From Anaerolineae bacterium (GTDB lineage Bacteria; Chloroflexota; Anaerolineae; 4572-78; J111): DNA of 64,000 nucleotides. Positions within the stretch are counted from its first letter, which is position 1; each line of letters opens with the position of its first letter. Below the pieces are notes generated by a model that worked only from the letters and a program-made list of their open reading frames with translations, was not told the DNA's origin and did not search any database. The stretch is from contig JAHDWA010000015.1 of the NCBI GenBank assembly GCA_023382535.1, positions 62,001 through 126,000 on the forward strand, written 5' to 3'. Made by a program: the position numbers and the translations under genes. Shown here one piece after another: positions 32,525 to 40,206 of the stretch.

Positions 32525-34543
32525 TTATTTTCTGGGATCATAATCAAATAAGGTTGCCTGGGCGTCATCGCCGCTGTCTTCCGTCGGTCGAAATTCATCT
32601 CCGCCTGCATCGTCCAGAGTTACATTCTCAGCAGCGACGGGGACAGAGACAAATCTAAATTTTACTTTGGGACCAACACTAATTTCAGCTCCATTCTGGA
32701 GCATCATCTCTTGCGACGCTTTGAGCCTGACCCCGTTGACACTTGTGCCTGTGGATGAACCGAGGTCCTGAATAAAATACTGTCCACCCCGACGCACAAT
32801 CCGGGCGTGGGCGCGGGACACCTCTCGGTCTTCAATCGCAATATCGTTTACGACCTCTTTATGATTGCGACCTATTTTTAATTCGGCTTTGTCCAGATCA
32901 AACCTGGTTTGTGCCAGGACTTGTTGGCCGGCCAGGGCCACCAACCCGGCCTGGCGTGGCGCACTCCTCACATTTCTAACAGGTGGGCCTGGATCAACTA
33001 TTGTTTCGCCTGGATCAACACGGGTTTGAGCCAAATAGCCAGCGGTTTCGTCGGCTATTGTAAGCATAGGACTTACCGGCAGGGGCGGTTGAAGGGGGGG
33101 GACACTCTGCAACCCGGGGCGTTTGGCATGGAAAAAGACCAGATAGCCGGCCAGGCCAATCAAAATCAACAAGAGCACCAGTCCGGCGATAATCAAGACC
33201 AGAGCCGTGGTTGAAATATTCAACCCTGAGCTAACCGCCGGGGCCACTTCCTGTGTAGCGACCGGCTGAGGGGTCGGGGGTAATGTGGGATTGGGGGTCG
33301 GAGGAATTGTCAGTGTTAATAAAGCTTCTTTAGAGGCAGTTACACCATTTTTGGCTACCGCTTCCACTCGTACACTGTGTTTGCCGGAACCTAGTTCATT
33401 GATATTGACTTTAAATTGGTCAAAGGGGGCAGCCACAATCTTTTCAATCAATTTGTTGTTCAGGTAGAGCTCCGTGCTGGCCAAATCCACATCGGGCGTA
33501 ATATCCACCTTGACCAGCAGGGTGTTACCCGCCGGTGGTTCGATAGTCAGGCCAATGGCAAACTGGGGCAGCGATGTCGGGGTCGGCACCAGCGGGGTAG
33601 GAATCAATACCTGGCGGTGGTCCGACTGCCCGGAACTTTTCTCAAAAATAATAATTCGGGCTAAACCGGGTGACGCCTGGGTGGGGTAGCTCAGTTTGTA
33701 CTGGCTGTGGAGTTGGGTGGTTATGGCGGTCAACAGGCCGGGCATGCCGGTCGAGTCCGGGGCCAGCAACGTGCGTCCCCCGCTGCCGTCGCTCAGGCGC
33801 GCCAGTTCCTCCTGGTTGAGGTCCCTGCCAAAGCCAGCCACAAAGATAGAGGTGGGATTGCCGCCTGTGGTCGCTGCCTCCAGGACCTGGTCTACGGTAG
33901 CGCCGGGGCAAGTTTCATTTATCGGGCTGCCGGTCAGGACAATGATCAGGCGCGACCCCGGCGGGGTGGCAGCCAAGGAGTCAATGATTTGCAGCAAAGC
34001 ATCTGGGAGGCAAGCCGTTTCGGCATGGCTGACATCCAACCTGTTGATGCCCTGATCAATGGCCAGGTTATGATCGTAAGTAAATTCCTGTTGACGGCGG
34101 GCCTGACTATCGAAAGCGTAAACGGCCACCTGATCGCCATCTTTCAGGGTTTCAACAAAAGCGGTAGCGGCATCCTTGGCTGTGTCCAGGGCGCGGACGC
34201 CGGTAGGACCGGGCTGGGCCATCCGGCTGCTGGTATCAATCAGCAGGGTGACATTCAGCGGGTCGGTTGCCGGGGAGAGGGTTAATAACTGCTGGTCAAT
34301 CGGGAAATTATTTTCAGAGAGAGTAAAGTCTGCGGCGGTCAGCCCGGAAACCGGCTGTCCGGCTTGATCTAAAACGGAGACAATGGCCGAGACCAGCACC
34401 TCGCCGCTGTCCTCGGCCTGGGCTTCGAGGTGAGTGATGATAACAGCGGCAACGGCCGATTGCGCCTGTGCCGACACAAACAACAGCGCAGCAGCACAGG
34501 TCAGGCTGACAAGTGCGAGAACAAAGCGGTATGATCGAGACAT
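32525..34543 (-). CDS. Exported VWA-TM-FHA protein 1 (672 aa)
   Basis: A signal peptide (about 1-30) is followed by an external beta region and a VWA domain (about 98-290) with LIDTSSRM in place of the ideal DxSxS metal motif; the third motif residue is Arg, so metal binding may be weak. A second beta-sandwich region (about 325-415), a Pro-rich linker and a membrane span (about 450-475: TALVLIIAGLVLLLILIGLA) come next. The cytoplasmic C-terminus carries an FHA domain (about 560-640: KIGRNHKEVVNDI, SRAHARIV, SSTGTSVNG). FHA domains read phospho-Thr. This gives an outside sensor or adhesin joined to an inside phosphopeptide reader. It is 7 bp upstream of the phosphatase gene. Confidence 0.9.
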   Translation of the reverse strand: MSRSYRFVLALVSLTCAAALLFVSAQAQSAVAAVIITHLEAQAEDSGEVLVSAIVSVLDQAGQPVSGLTAADFTLSENNFPIDQQLLTLSPATDPLNVTLLIDTSSRMAQPGPTGVRALDTAKDAATAFVETLKDGDQVAVYAFDSQARRQQEFTYDHNLAIDQGINRLDVSHAETACLPDALLQIIDSLAATPPGSRLIIVLTGSPINETCPGATVDQVLEAATTGGNPTSIFVAGFGRDLNQEELARLSDGSGGRTLLAPDSTGMPGLLTAITTQLHSQYKLSYPTQASPGLARIIIFEKSSGQSDHRQVLIPTPLVPTPTSLPQFAIGLTIEPPAGNTLLVKVDITPDVDLASTELYLNNKLIEKIVAAPFDQFKVNINELGSGKHSVRVEAVAKNGVTASKEALLTLTIPPTPNPTLPPTPQPVATQEVAPAVSSGLNISTTALVLIIAGLVLLLILIGLAGYLVFFHAKRPGLQSVPPLQPPLPVSPMLTIADETAGYLAQTRVDPGETIVDPGPPVRNVRSAPRQAGLVALAGQQVLAQTRFDLDKAELKIGRNHKEVVNDIAIEDREVSRAHARIVRRGGQYFIQDLGSSTGTSVNGVRLKASQEMMLQNGAEISVGPKVKFRFVSVPVAAENVTLDDAGGDEFRPTEDSGDDAQATLFDYDPRK

Positions 34544-34556
34544 GATCTACTGAGAC

Positions 34557-36758
34557 TTACGTCTGAAGGTCAAGTTTAAGCTGGGTTCGGTGGCCAAGCC
34601 GCACCACCGATGTATTCCCCAGCGGTGTAGGAGTCCGCGGCGGCAGACGGGTCTGCCCGATATAGGTTCCATTCCGGCTTTCCAGGTCGGTGATAAAGAA
34701 TTTGTTGTCACGCACCGAAATTTCCACGTGCTGCCGGGAGAGGGTTTGATCGCCAGGGATGTTGAAATTAGAACCATCACGGCCAATGACAAAAGGAAAT
34801 GTAGTGATCACTTTTTTCTTTTCCGGCGGCGCGCCAGGTGTTTCTAAAATTTCAAGATGCAGGCGTGGCGGCTGGGGTTGGGTTGGTCGGGGCGGGGGTT
34901 GTTGGGGTTTGGACTGGGGCGCAGCGGCGCTCGGGCCGCTAATCATGGTGTGATCAATCGGCGGTCGGGGCATCGGCGACAGAAGGGCCTCTTTTTTGGC
35001 CGGCCGATTTAAGTAAATCACCAGGCCAATCGTGCATAAAACGATGACAAAGATACTGATTAAAATGGCCGGGTTTTGCAGCACCCGGCCCACTCTGACC
35101 AAGAGGCTGGGCGGCGGTGGCGGAATGGCTTTGAACTCGTAAGGCTGGGCCGGTTTGATGGCCGGCCCTTCTTTGGGGATCAGGGTCAGATTCATCACGT
35201 AGCTGCGGGGTTCCCCGGCCTGTTCCATGCGCTCAGGTAATTGTTCTTCGATCCGGTTGCCGGGGAAAAGAGTTGGCCCGAATTCGTAAATGCCGGCCCC
35301 GGTTTCTTTATCTACAATAAACCCTTGATAGCTGGTAATTTCGCCCACGTTCCGGCTTTCCAGGTCAACAAAGAGACGCTGTGCCTGGAAATCGGCCTGG
35401 ACCGATTTGATGATGATTTCCGGGGGTGGCGGGGGCGGCGGTTCGTAAACAAAAGTCTGTTTGGCCAGGATAGTTTCACCTTCTTCGCCGATGGTAATCA
35501 GGAAACCATCCTTGTCCACCGCCTTGACCCGGAAACTATACTCGCGCCCGGCCACCAGATCATCAGTGTTGCGTTCAAATTGCAGGGTGGCCTCCGGGTT
35601 TTCAAACTCCTGGGCCGGGGGAAGCTGGGTCCCGCTCTTTTCGTCCCACAACTCAACCACCACTTTTTGGAGCGTCTCCGGACTGGTGACGCTCATAGCA
35701 ATGGTGTAAATATCCTGGGCCTGATCGTAAACCAGGTTCGAAATCTGGGCATTGGCCGGGGGCGGCGGGGCGTTGTAATCCTGGGGCGAAAAGAAGCTAA
35801 AAGTTGTGGTGAGCGGTACGTCATTATCTTGCAGCTTGATGCTGAGCGCGGCCTGGTTGTCCCCTTGGCGGGCGTAAACATTGGCCCGCGCCACCAGTTG
35901 GCTGCTCAGGCCCTCCATGATTTCCCGGAAGACCTCACTCATATTGTTCTGGCTGCCCGTGGCCGCAAAAGCCGAGGTTTCCTTGGCCATGCTGCGCAGC
36001 TCTTCTTTTCGGAGATTGCTGCAAGCCTCGTCGGCGCACAGGCCGATGGTATGAATAGGGGTGATGGGCAGGGCCAGGGTAGCTCGATTGATCACATCCT
36101 CATATTTACGCTGACTGCAAGGATTGCCGGCGCCGTCATCATCTTTACCGTCGGTAAAAACGATAATTGCCTGACGTTCCTGGGGTTCATCGGTTATTTC
36201 ATCCAGCAGTTCGATGGATTTATAGAGGGTGTTGTAAAGGCAGGTGGGTGCATTGGGTTCGGCTTCAATCGCATTAATCGAACCTTTGACCAGCGCCAGA
36301 TTAGGGGTAAAGGGTTCAACGATGGTTAGATTATCTTCAAGGGCCAGTTTGTTGAACTTAATTACGGCAATGTTAGCCCCGGCCGGGGCGCTGTCAACAG
36401 CAGCTTGAGCGGCCTCACGGACACCGGGCATCGCACTGGCCATGCTGCCGCTGGCATCAAGGATCAGAGCGATGTAAAAAGGGGTTTGGGGATCGGTAAA
36501 CTTGGCTTCAACCGGCACGTTGTCGCCGCCGCCCAGCAGTTCTATCTCCACCGAATCAATCCCTGGCCGGGAGATAGGGCGGCCAAGTTCGTCGGTAATG
36601 ACAAAGAACACGCTTAGGGCCAGGCTGTCGGCTTGGGGTTCGGCAGCCGGATAAATCACAATAACATTGGTTGGCGTCTGAGCGTGGGCAGCAGCCGGAC
36701 CAAGGAGACCAACCAACACCAGGATAAGCAAAACGAGCGGCATCTTTCGGCTGATCAT
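34557..36758 (-). CDS. Exported VWA-TM-FHA protein 2 (733 aa)
   Basis: Same plan as its neighbour: signal peptide (KMPLVLLILVLVGLLG), VWA domain (about 95-295) with an ideal metal site ILDASGSMASAMPG and VIVFTDGKDDDG, two fibronectin-like beta regions, a membrane span (about 585-605: AILISIFVIVLCTIGLVIYL), a Pro/Gln linker and a C-terminal FHA domain (about 660-725: VIGRDGSNFNI, LSRQHVEISV, ESRNGTYIG). The start is placed at 36758 (MISRKMPL), after GAGGAGG at a somewhat long distance; the frame is open to 36875. It is the first gene of the operon (13-bp gap to the next). With its sister and the phosphatase it forms a transmembrane phospho-Thr module beside the secretion genes. Confidence 0.88.
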   Translation of the reverse strand: MISRKMPLVLLILVLVGLLGPAAAHAQTPTNVIVIYPAAEPQADSLALSVFFVITDELGRPISRPGIDSVEIELLGGGDNVPVEAKFTDPQTPFYIALILDASGSMASAMPGVREAAQAAVDSAPAGANIAVIKFNKLALEDNLTIVEPFTPNLALVKGSINAIEAEPNAPTCLYNTLYKSIELLDEITDEPQERQAIIVFTDGKDDDGAGNPCSQRKYEDVINRATLALPITPIHTIGLCADEACSNLRKEELRSMAKETSAFAATGSQNNMSEVFREIMEGLSSQLVARANVYARQGDNQAALSIKLQDNDVPLTTTFSFFSPQDYNAPPPPANAQISNLVYDQAQDIYTIAMSVTSPETLQKVVVELWDEKSGTQLPPAQEFENPEATLQFERNTDDLVAGREYSFRVKAVDKDGFLITIGEEGETILAKQTFVYEPPPPPPPEIIIKSVQADFQAQRLFVDLESRNVGEITSYQGFIVDKETGAGIYEFGPTLFPGNRIEEQLPERMEQAGEPRSYVMNLTLIPKEGPAIKPAQPYEFKAIPPPPPSLLVRVGRVLQNPAILISIFVIVLCTIGLVIYLNRPAKKEALLSPMPRPPIDHTMISGPSAAAPQSKPQQPPPRPTQPQPPRLHLEILETPGAPPEKKKVITTFPFVIGRDGSNFNIPGDQTLSRQHVEISVRDNKFFITDLESRNGTYIGQTRLPPRTPTPLGNTSVVRLGHRTQLKLDLQT

Positions 36759-37511
36759 CAACGCCCTAATATCCTCCTCTGTAATAAAGATGTACTGACA
36801 CGCCCATGGGAGTCTTCGTCTCCGGGGTGAGAAGATGCGGAGATTCTTTCTGTTCTCGTAATCTCGCTTCCTCACTTCATTTTCATCAGGAGTGATGTAT
36901 CAGGTTCGTCAGGGATGATGTTTCGGGGTAAGGAATAAACAAAGAGGCATAGGTCAGCATCGGCAATAGCTTTGCTCATTATAGCAGAAAGATGAAACAG
37001 AATGAAAATTCATTTTTTAAATTCAGTCTTCGTCGTCCCAGAACCTCCTCAAATCGTCAGTAAATATGGAGGTAATCTACCTGTACTTCAAAAGGTTTTA
37101 GTGATATGCTTTGGGCAATCAAATAGTTATTTAATGATGAAACGTCACTCTTCATTTGTGAGCCACCCGCTCAGGGACGTTGACCGGCTGCTATACACAA
37201 ACCTTATCTTTTTTTTAATTCTATTGACAAACGACTTTTTCTCCCTTATACTGAAACCGCTAAAGTAGCTCCGTCAACTCACCACAAGGCTAGCCGATGC
37301 TGCTGTCCTTATCTACCTTTTCGGAACAAGCCACTTCTGTCACTCCTGCCGGTTATGCCCGCCGCAAAATTGGCGAGCGCAAGTTTCTGTAACCTCTGAC
37401 TTTCATTTCTCCCGTAAGCGCATCTGGTTTTTTGCTGTAACGTCCCCTTATCAAGGGGATTAGATATATTTATAGTAAAAAACACAATAATTTAATAAGG
37501 AGATTCTTACT
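36759..37511. promoter_or_regulatory. Divergent promoter region between the VWA-FHA operon and the WXG100 operon
   Basis: Minus strand: TTCATT (37006-37001), 17-bp spacer and an extended -10 TGCTATAAT (TATAAT 36983-36978) drive the VWA-FHA/phosphatase operon with a leader of about 210 nt. Plus strand: TTGACA (37224-37229), 17-bp spacer, TATACT (37247-37252) is a near-consensus promoter for the WXG100 operon with a leader of about 255 nt. A second possible start, TTATCA-17-TATAGT (37448-37476), overlaps a hairpin TCCCCTT/AAGGGGA (37443-37459). No convincing gene lies here; a small open frame at 37002-37268 lacks an RBS and overlaps the promoter. Confidence 0.7.
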
Positions 37512-37814
37512 ATGGCTGATGAGATAAAGGCAGATTATGAGCAGCTTGAGCAAGTTGCCAACAAGTTTTCCAGTCAATCGGAAGAAATCCAACAAATGCT
37601 GCACCAGCTCAAGAACGGTATGGAAAAGCTGGAACCCGACTGGATCGGTCGCGGCTCCGATGCTTTCTTCCGCGAGATGCAAAGCGAAATTTTACCGGCT
37701 GTTCAACGATTACAACAGGCTTTAGAAGAAGCCAACCGGGTCACCAAAGACGTAATCGAGACCGTCCAGCAAGCTGAAGATGAAGCCAGCTCTCCCTTCC
37801 GGGTTGGCACATAA
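37512..37814 (+). CDS. WXG100 family protein 1 (100 aa)
   Basis: Canonical size and shape of an ESAT-6/CFP-10-like T7SS substrate: two long helices joined by a turn holding the WXG motif (DWIGRGSDAF, Trp44-Ile-Gly46). Charged heptads in both helices suit a four-helix dimer. The C-terminal helix ends VIETVQQAEDEASSPF. RBS AAGGAG. First gene of an operon of four, downstream of a strong promoter. It is closely similar to the N-terminus of the Gly-rich protein at 49787 (DWIGRGSEAFF, ADEEAASPF), suggesting duplication. Probably exported by, or part of, the machine that includes the giant ATPase. Confidence 0.92.
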   Translation: MADEIKADYEQLEQVANKFSSQSEEIQQMLHQLKNGMEKLEPDWIGRGSDAFFREMQSEILPAVQRLQQALEEANRVTKDVIETVQQAEDEASSPFRVGT

Positions 37815-37925
37815 GGGAGATTAGACGCTTTGCGTGGAGATGTGGCTAATAATCTCCCGTAAAATATCTAATCACTCAAATCGGTAAATTGTTGATACTC
37901 ATTTCTAAAGTTCCAGGAGGCATTT

Positions 37926-38219
37926 ATGACGGATGAAATTAAACTTGTTTATGCAACCGCCGAAGATATGATCCACATTTTTGAGCAGGGTGTGGAGCAG
38001 TTGGAAAACACCATGCAGGAGATGCAAGGCGTTGCCAACACCCTCGAAGACGGCGCACTGCTCGGCCGGGGCGGCGAAGCTTTTACGGACGCTATTCGCA
38101 GCAAGCTCTGCCCGGCCATCGGCCGGCTCAACGATAAATTTCAAGAGCTGGCCGGCGATGTGCAAAAAGCCATAGATTACATGCAGCAGGCGGATCGAAC
38201 ATCTGCCGGCAAGTTTTAA
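37926..38219 (+). CDS. WXG100-like protein 2, lacking the Trp (97 aa)
   Basis: Helix-turn-helix protein of WXG100 size. The turn reads LLGRGGEAF, so the Trp of WXG is replaced while the following GRGGEAF is kept. The helices are MTDEIKLVYATAEDMIHIF and the C-terminal FQELAGDVQKAIDYMQQAD. RBS CCAGGAGGCA. It lies 111 bp after protein 1 and 19 bp before protein 3. It may pair with one of its neighbours as a heterodimer, as CFP-10 does with ESAT-6. This is inference. Confidence 0.87.
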   Translation: MTDEIKLVYATAEDMIHIFEQGVEQLENTMQEMQGVANTLEDGALLGRGGEAFTDAIRSKLCPAIGRLNDKFQELAGDVQKAIDYMQQADRTSAGKF

Positions 38220-38238
38220 GTGCTAAGGAGAGTCAATT

Positions 38239-38592
38239 ATGCCATTCGGTGCTATCAAAAGAGCTTTAATTCGATTTGCCCGTAAAGTTGTCCAGGGTGT
38301 GCTGTCGCAGTTGATGCAGCAGTTGAATGTGGTCCAGGATCAAGCCCTGGCTCCCATGCGCGGGTTTGTTCAGGCGGTCATGGGCGGCATCTGGGTCGGC
38401 GATGGGGCTGATGCCTTTGTGGAAGAAGTGTCCAGCCTGATGATTCCCGGCGTGGGCAGGGTAGCGGACCACATCACCACTATGCACAAAAACTTGCAAC
38501 ATGCCTGCGATGTGATTGACCAGGCCGATGAGCAGGTCAACAGCAAAATCAACGGTCTGGCCGATGTCTTTGGGGCCATTTATTCAGGCTAA
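38239..38592 (+). CDS. WXG100-like protein 3 (117 aa)
   Basis: WXG100 shape with a basic, amphipathic N-terminal extension (MPFGAIKRALIRFARKVVQ). The turn has IWVGDGADAFVEE, in which Trp-Val-Gly is the WXG motif. The second helix includes ADHITTMHKNLQHACDVID. RBS AAGGAG precedes the ATG. Follows protein 2 by 19 bp, so it is co-transcribed. The basic extension might contact membrane or nucleic acid. Confidence 0.85.
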   Translation: MPFGAIKRALIRFARKVVQGVLSQLMQQLNVVQDQALAPMRGFVQAVMGGIWVGDGADAFVEEVSSLMIPGVGRVADHITTMHKNLQHACDVIDQADEQVNSKINGLADVFGAIYSG

Positions 38593-38625
38593 GGCCAAGT
38601 AGCAATTATCTCCAGGAGGAAACAC

Positions 38626-38922
38626 ATGGCAGACGAAGTATATATGGATGTTCCGGCAGTGCGCGACATGGCCAAAGGCTTTGGCACCATCGGCGAAGTC
38701 TTGGATGCAGTGGCCAAGGTTCTCGAAGGGTTAGCGACCCTCTTAAAAGTGACAGCCTTTATTGGCCTGGTGGGCGGGTACATCGTGCTCCAGTTTATTG
38801 AGATGATCAAGCCGCATATCGAGCAAATGGCCGAAAAGTGCCGGGAATTAATGCAGGATTTGAACAAATCGGTAGATGCGTATGAGCGGGGTGATGCCTT
38901 AGGCGCAACAAGGTTCTATTAA
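38626..38922 (+). CDS. Small T7SS-associated helical protein with hydrophobic segment (98 aa)
   Basis: Size as WXG100 but no Trp-x-Gly. It starts MADEVYMDVPAVRDMAKGF, similar to ESX-secreted proteins of the PF10824/EspC-like kind. A hydrophobic central segment (about residues 42-65: LLKVTAFIGLVGGYIVLQFI) could enter a membrane, and a charged helix ends the chain (IEQMAEKCRELMQDLNKSV). RBS CAGGAGG. It is the last gene of the WXG operon and is followed by a terminator. Possibly a membrane-inserting substrate or a component. Not identified to a family with certainty. Confidence 0.78.
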   Translation: MADEVYMDVPAVRDMAKGFGTIGEVLDAVAKVLEGLATLLKVTAFIGLVGGYIVLQFIEMIKPHIEQMAEKCRELMQDLNKSVDAYERGDALGATRFY

Positions 38923-38948
38923 AATAAAAGCGTAACGGTTAAAAATAC

Positions 38949-38995
38949 AGAAAGGCGGGTTTGAACTTATGCTCAAATCCACCTTTCTCTTCTTT
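38949..38995. terminator. Bidirectional terminator between the WXG operon and the pseudokinase gene
   Basis: AGAAAGGCGGGTTTGA (38949-38964) pairs with TCAAATCCACCTTTCT (38973-38988), 16 bp with G-U pairs; T-rich DNA follows on the plus strand and A-rich DNA lies on the other side. Confidence 0.85.
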
Positions 38996-39004
38996 TGAGC
39001 CGGA

Positions 39005-40099
39005 TCAGGTTACAAAATTATTGAGCGAAATGACTACCGCCAGCAAAAAAGCAATAGCCAGCAGAGCGGCTACAACCACCATAATGGTTCGGGTGGCCGG
39101 CCAGCGGCTCTTCTTTTCGCCGGGCAGTTCGCCGAAATAGCCCAGCAGTTGTTTGGCCAGCACCGTAGCGTCTTGCTGGCGGCCGGTAACTTGCGGGTCT
39201 ATTGCCTTAGTAGCGATGTCGGCCACGGTTTTCACATCTTCAACCCGCGTCATCCTGACCGGGCGGCTGCGCTGCACAGTCCGATAAACTTCAGTGTCGC
39301 TCTGCAACTTAAAAGTAAAAGCGGGTTCGCCCACCAGCAGTTCATACAGAATCAAGCCCAGACCGTAAACATCGGTGGCATATTCGGGGCGAATTTTGCC
39401 GTTGCCGGTCAGTTCCGGCGCGGTGTAAGCCGGCAGGACAAAAAAAGGATACCAGTTGGCCTTGAGAGTCTGAGCGTCGCTGACAATACCCAGATCAAAC
39501 AGCAGCACGCGGGGCACATTCGGTTCGGTATCAAACCGAACCAGGACGCCCTCCGGAGTCAGCCCATAATGATAAATACCTTTACTGTGCAAAAAGGCGA
39601 CGGCATAGGCCAGGCCAATCACTATCCAGCAGACATGGTTGATCCATAGTTGGGGATTTTCGGTAATAATATCGCGCAGGGGCTGTCCTTCGACATGTTC
39701 AAACAGGTAAAAGTAAAGCAGATGGCCTTGCAGCATGGTTTTACCGTAAGCGTCTACTTTGATGTTCGTGTTAGCGTAGGGCGGCAGCAGGGTGGGTAAA
39801 TATTTACTCTGGGTTCGCTTGAGCTGAATATCGCGCAAAAATTCGGCTTCTCGTTTGAGCCTTTCTTTATTCTCGGTGCCCGGATGCGCCACCTTCAAAA
39901 AAACCTTTTTCTTTTGATGGGTGGCTTCGTACAGCACCGCCGAACGTAACACGATGACCGGCTTGATAATTTCAATATCGCCAATCCATTCACCGTAACC
40001 CAGAATACTGGGCGACATTTCAGCCGGGCAGTAGGTTTCCTGGCAGTACAGATTACTATCAGGCGAAGTGCGTTCGCACAAAAGACAAACGTGTTTCAT
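39005..40099 (-). CDS. Membrane pseudokinase with N-terminal zinc ribbon, possible EssB analogue (364 aa)
   Basis: An N-terminal zinc-ribbon-like knuckle (Cys5, Cys8, Cys19, Cys24) precedes a protein-kinase fold (about 38-325). The ATP-site Lys69 (VFLKV) and the helix-C Glu region are kept and APE is present (227-229). The catalytic loop reads HYGLTPEG (177-184) where HRDLKPEN is expected, so the catalytic Asp, Lys and Asn are all lost, and DFG is DLG (202-204). A C-terminal membrane span (about 338-358) ends the chain. T7SSb systems use EssB/YukC, a membrane pseudokinase, as a core component, which makes an analogous role plausible. Start 40099 is chosen over 40183 because it follows GGGGGTAAAG and is where the Cys motif begins. 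Confidence 0.88.
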   Translation of the reverse strand: MKHVCLLCERTSPDSNLYCQETYCPAEMSPSILGYGEWIGDIEIIKPVIVLRSAVLYEATHQKKKVFLKVAHPGTENKERLKREAEFLRDIQLKRTQSKYLPTLLPPYANTNIKVDAYGKTMLQGHLLYFYLFEHVEGQPLRDIITENPQLWINHVCWIVIGLAYAVAFLHSKGIYHYGLTPEGVLVRFDTEPNVPRVLLFDLGIVSDAQTLKANWYPFFVLPAYTAPELTGNGKIRPEYATDVYGLGLILYELLVGEPAFTFKLQSDTEVYRTVQRSRPVRMTRVEDVKTVADIATKAIDPQVTGRQQDATVLAKQLLGYFGELPGEKKSRWPATRTIMVVVAALLAIAFLLAVVISLNNFVT

Positions 40100-40154
40100 T
40101 GACTTTACCCCCACATTTGCTGCTGTATTTGTCAAACACTTCTTACTGCACTTT

Positions 40155-40183
40155 ACACTACCTTTATTTTGGGGACATGTCAA
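40155..40183 (-). promoter_or_regulatory. Promoter of the pseudokinase gene
   Basis: On the minus strand TTGACA (40183-40178), 17-bp spacer, TAGTGT (40160-40155). The -35 is consensus, the -10 poor. The 107-bp gap also must hold the start signals of the divergent ATPase gene. Confidence 0.45.
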
Positions 40184-40206
40184 GTTAAAATTTTAGGAAT
40201 GAGCGC

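Noticed and set aside
37002..37268. 88-codon open frame between the VWA-FHA and WXG operons
   Set aside because: No RBS, A/T-rich hydrophobic translation, and it contains the -35/-10 elements of the WXG operon.
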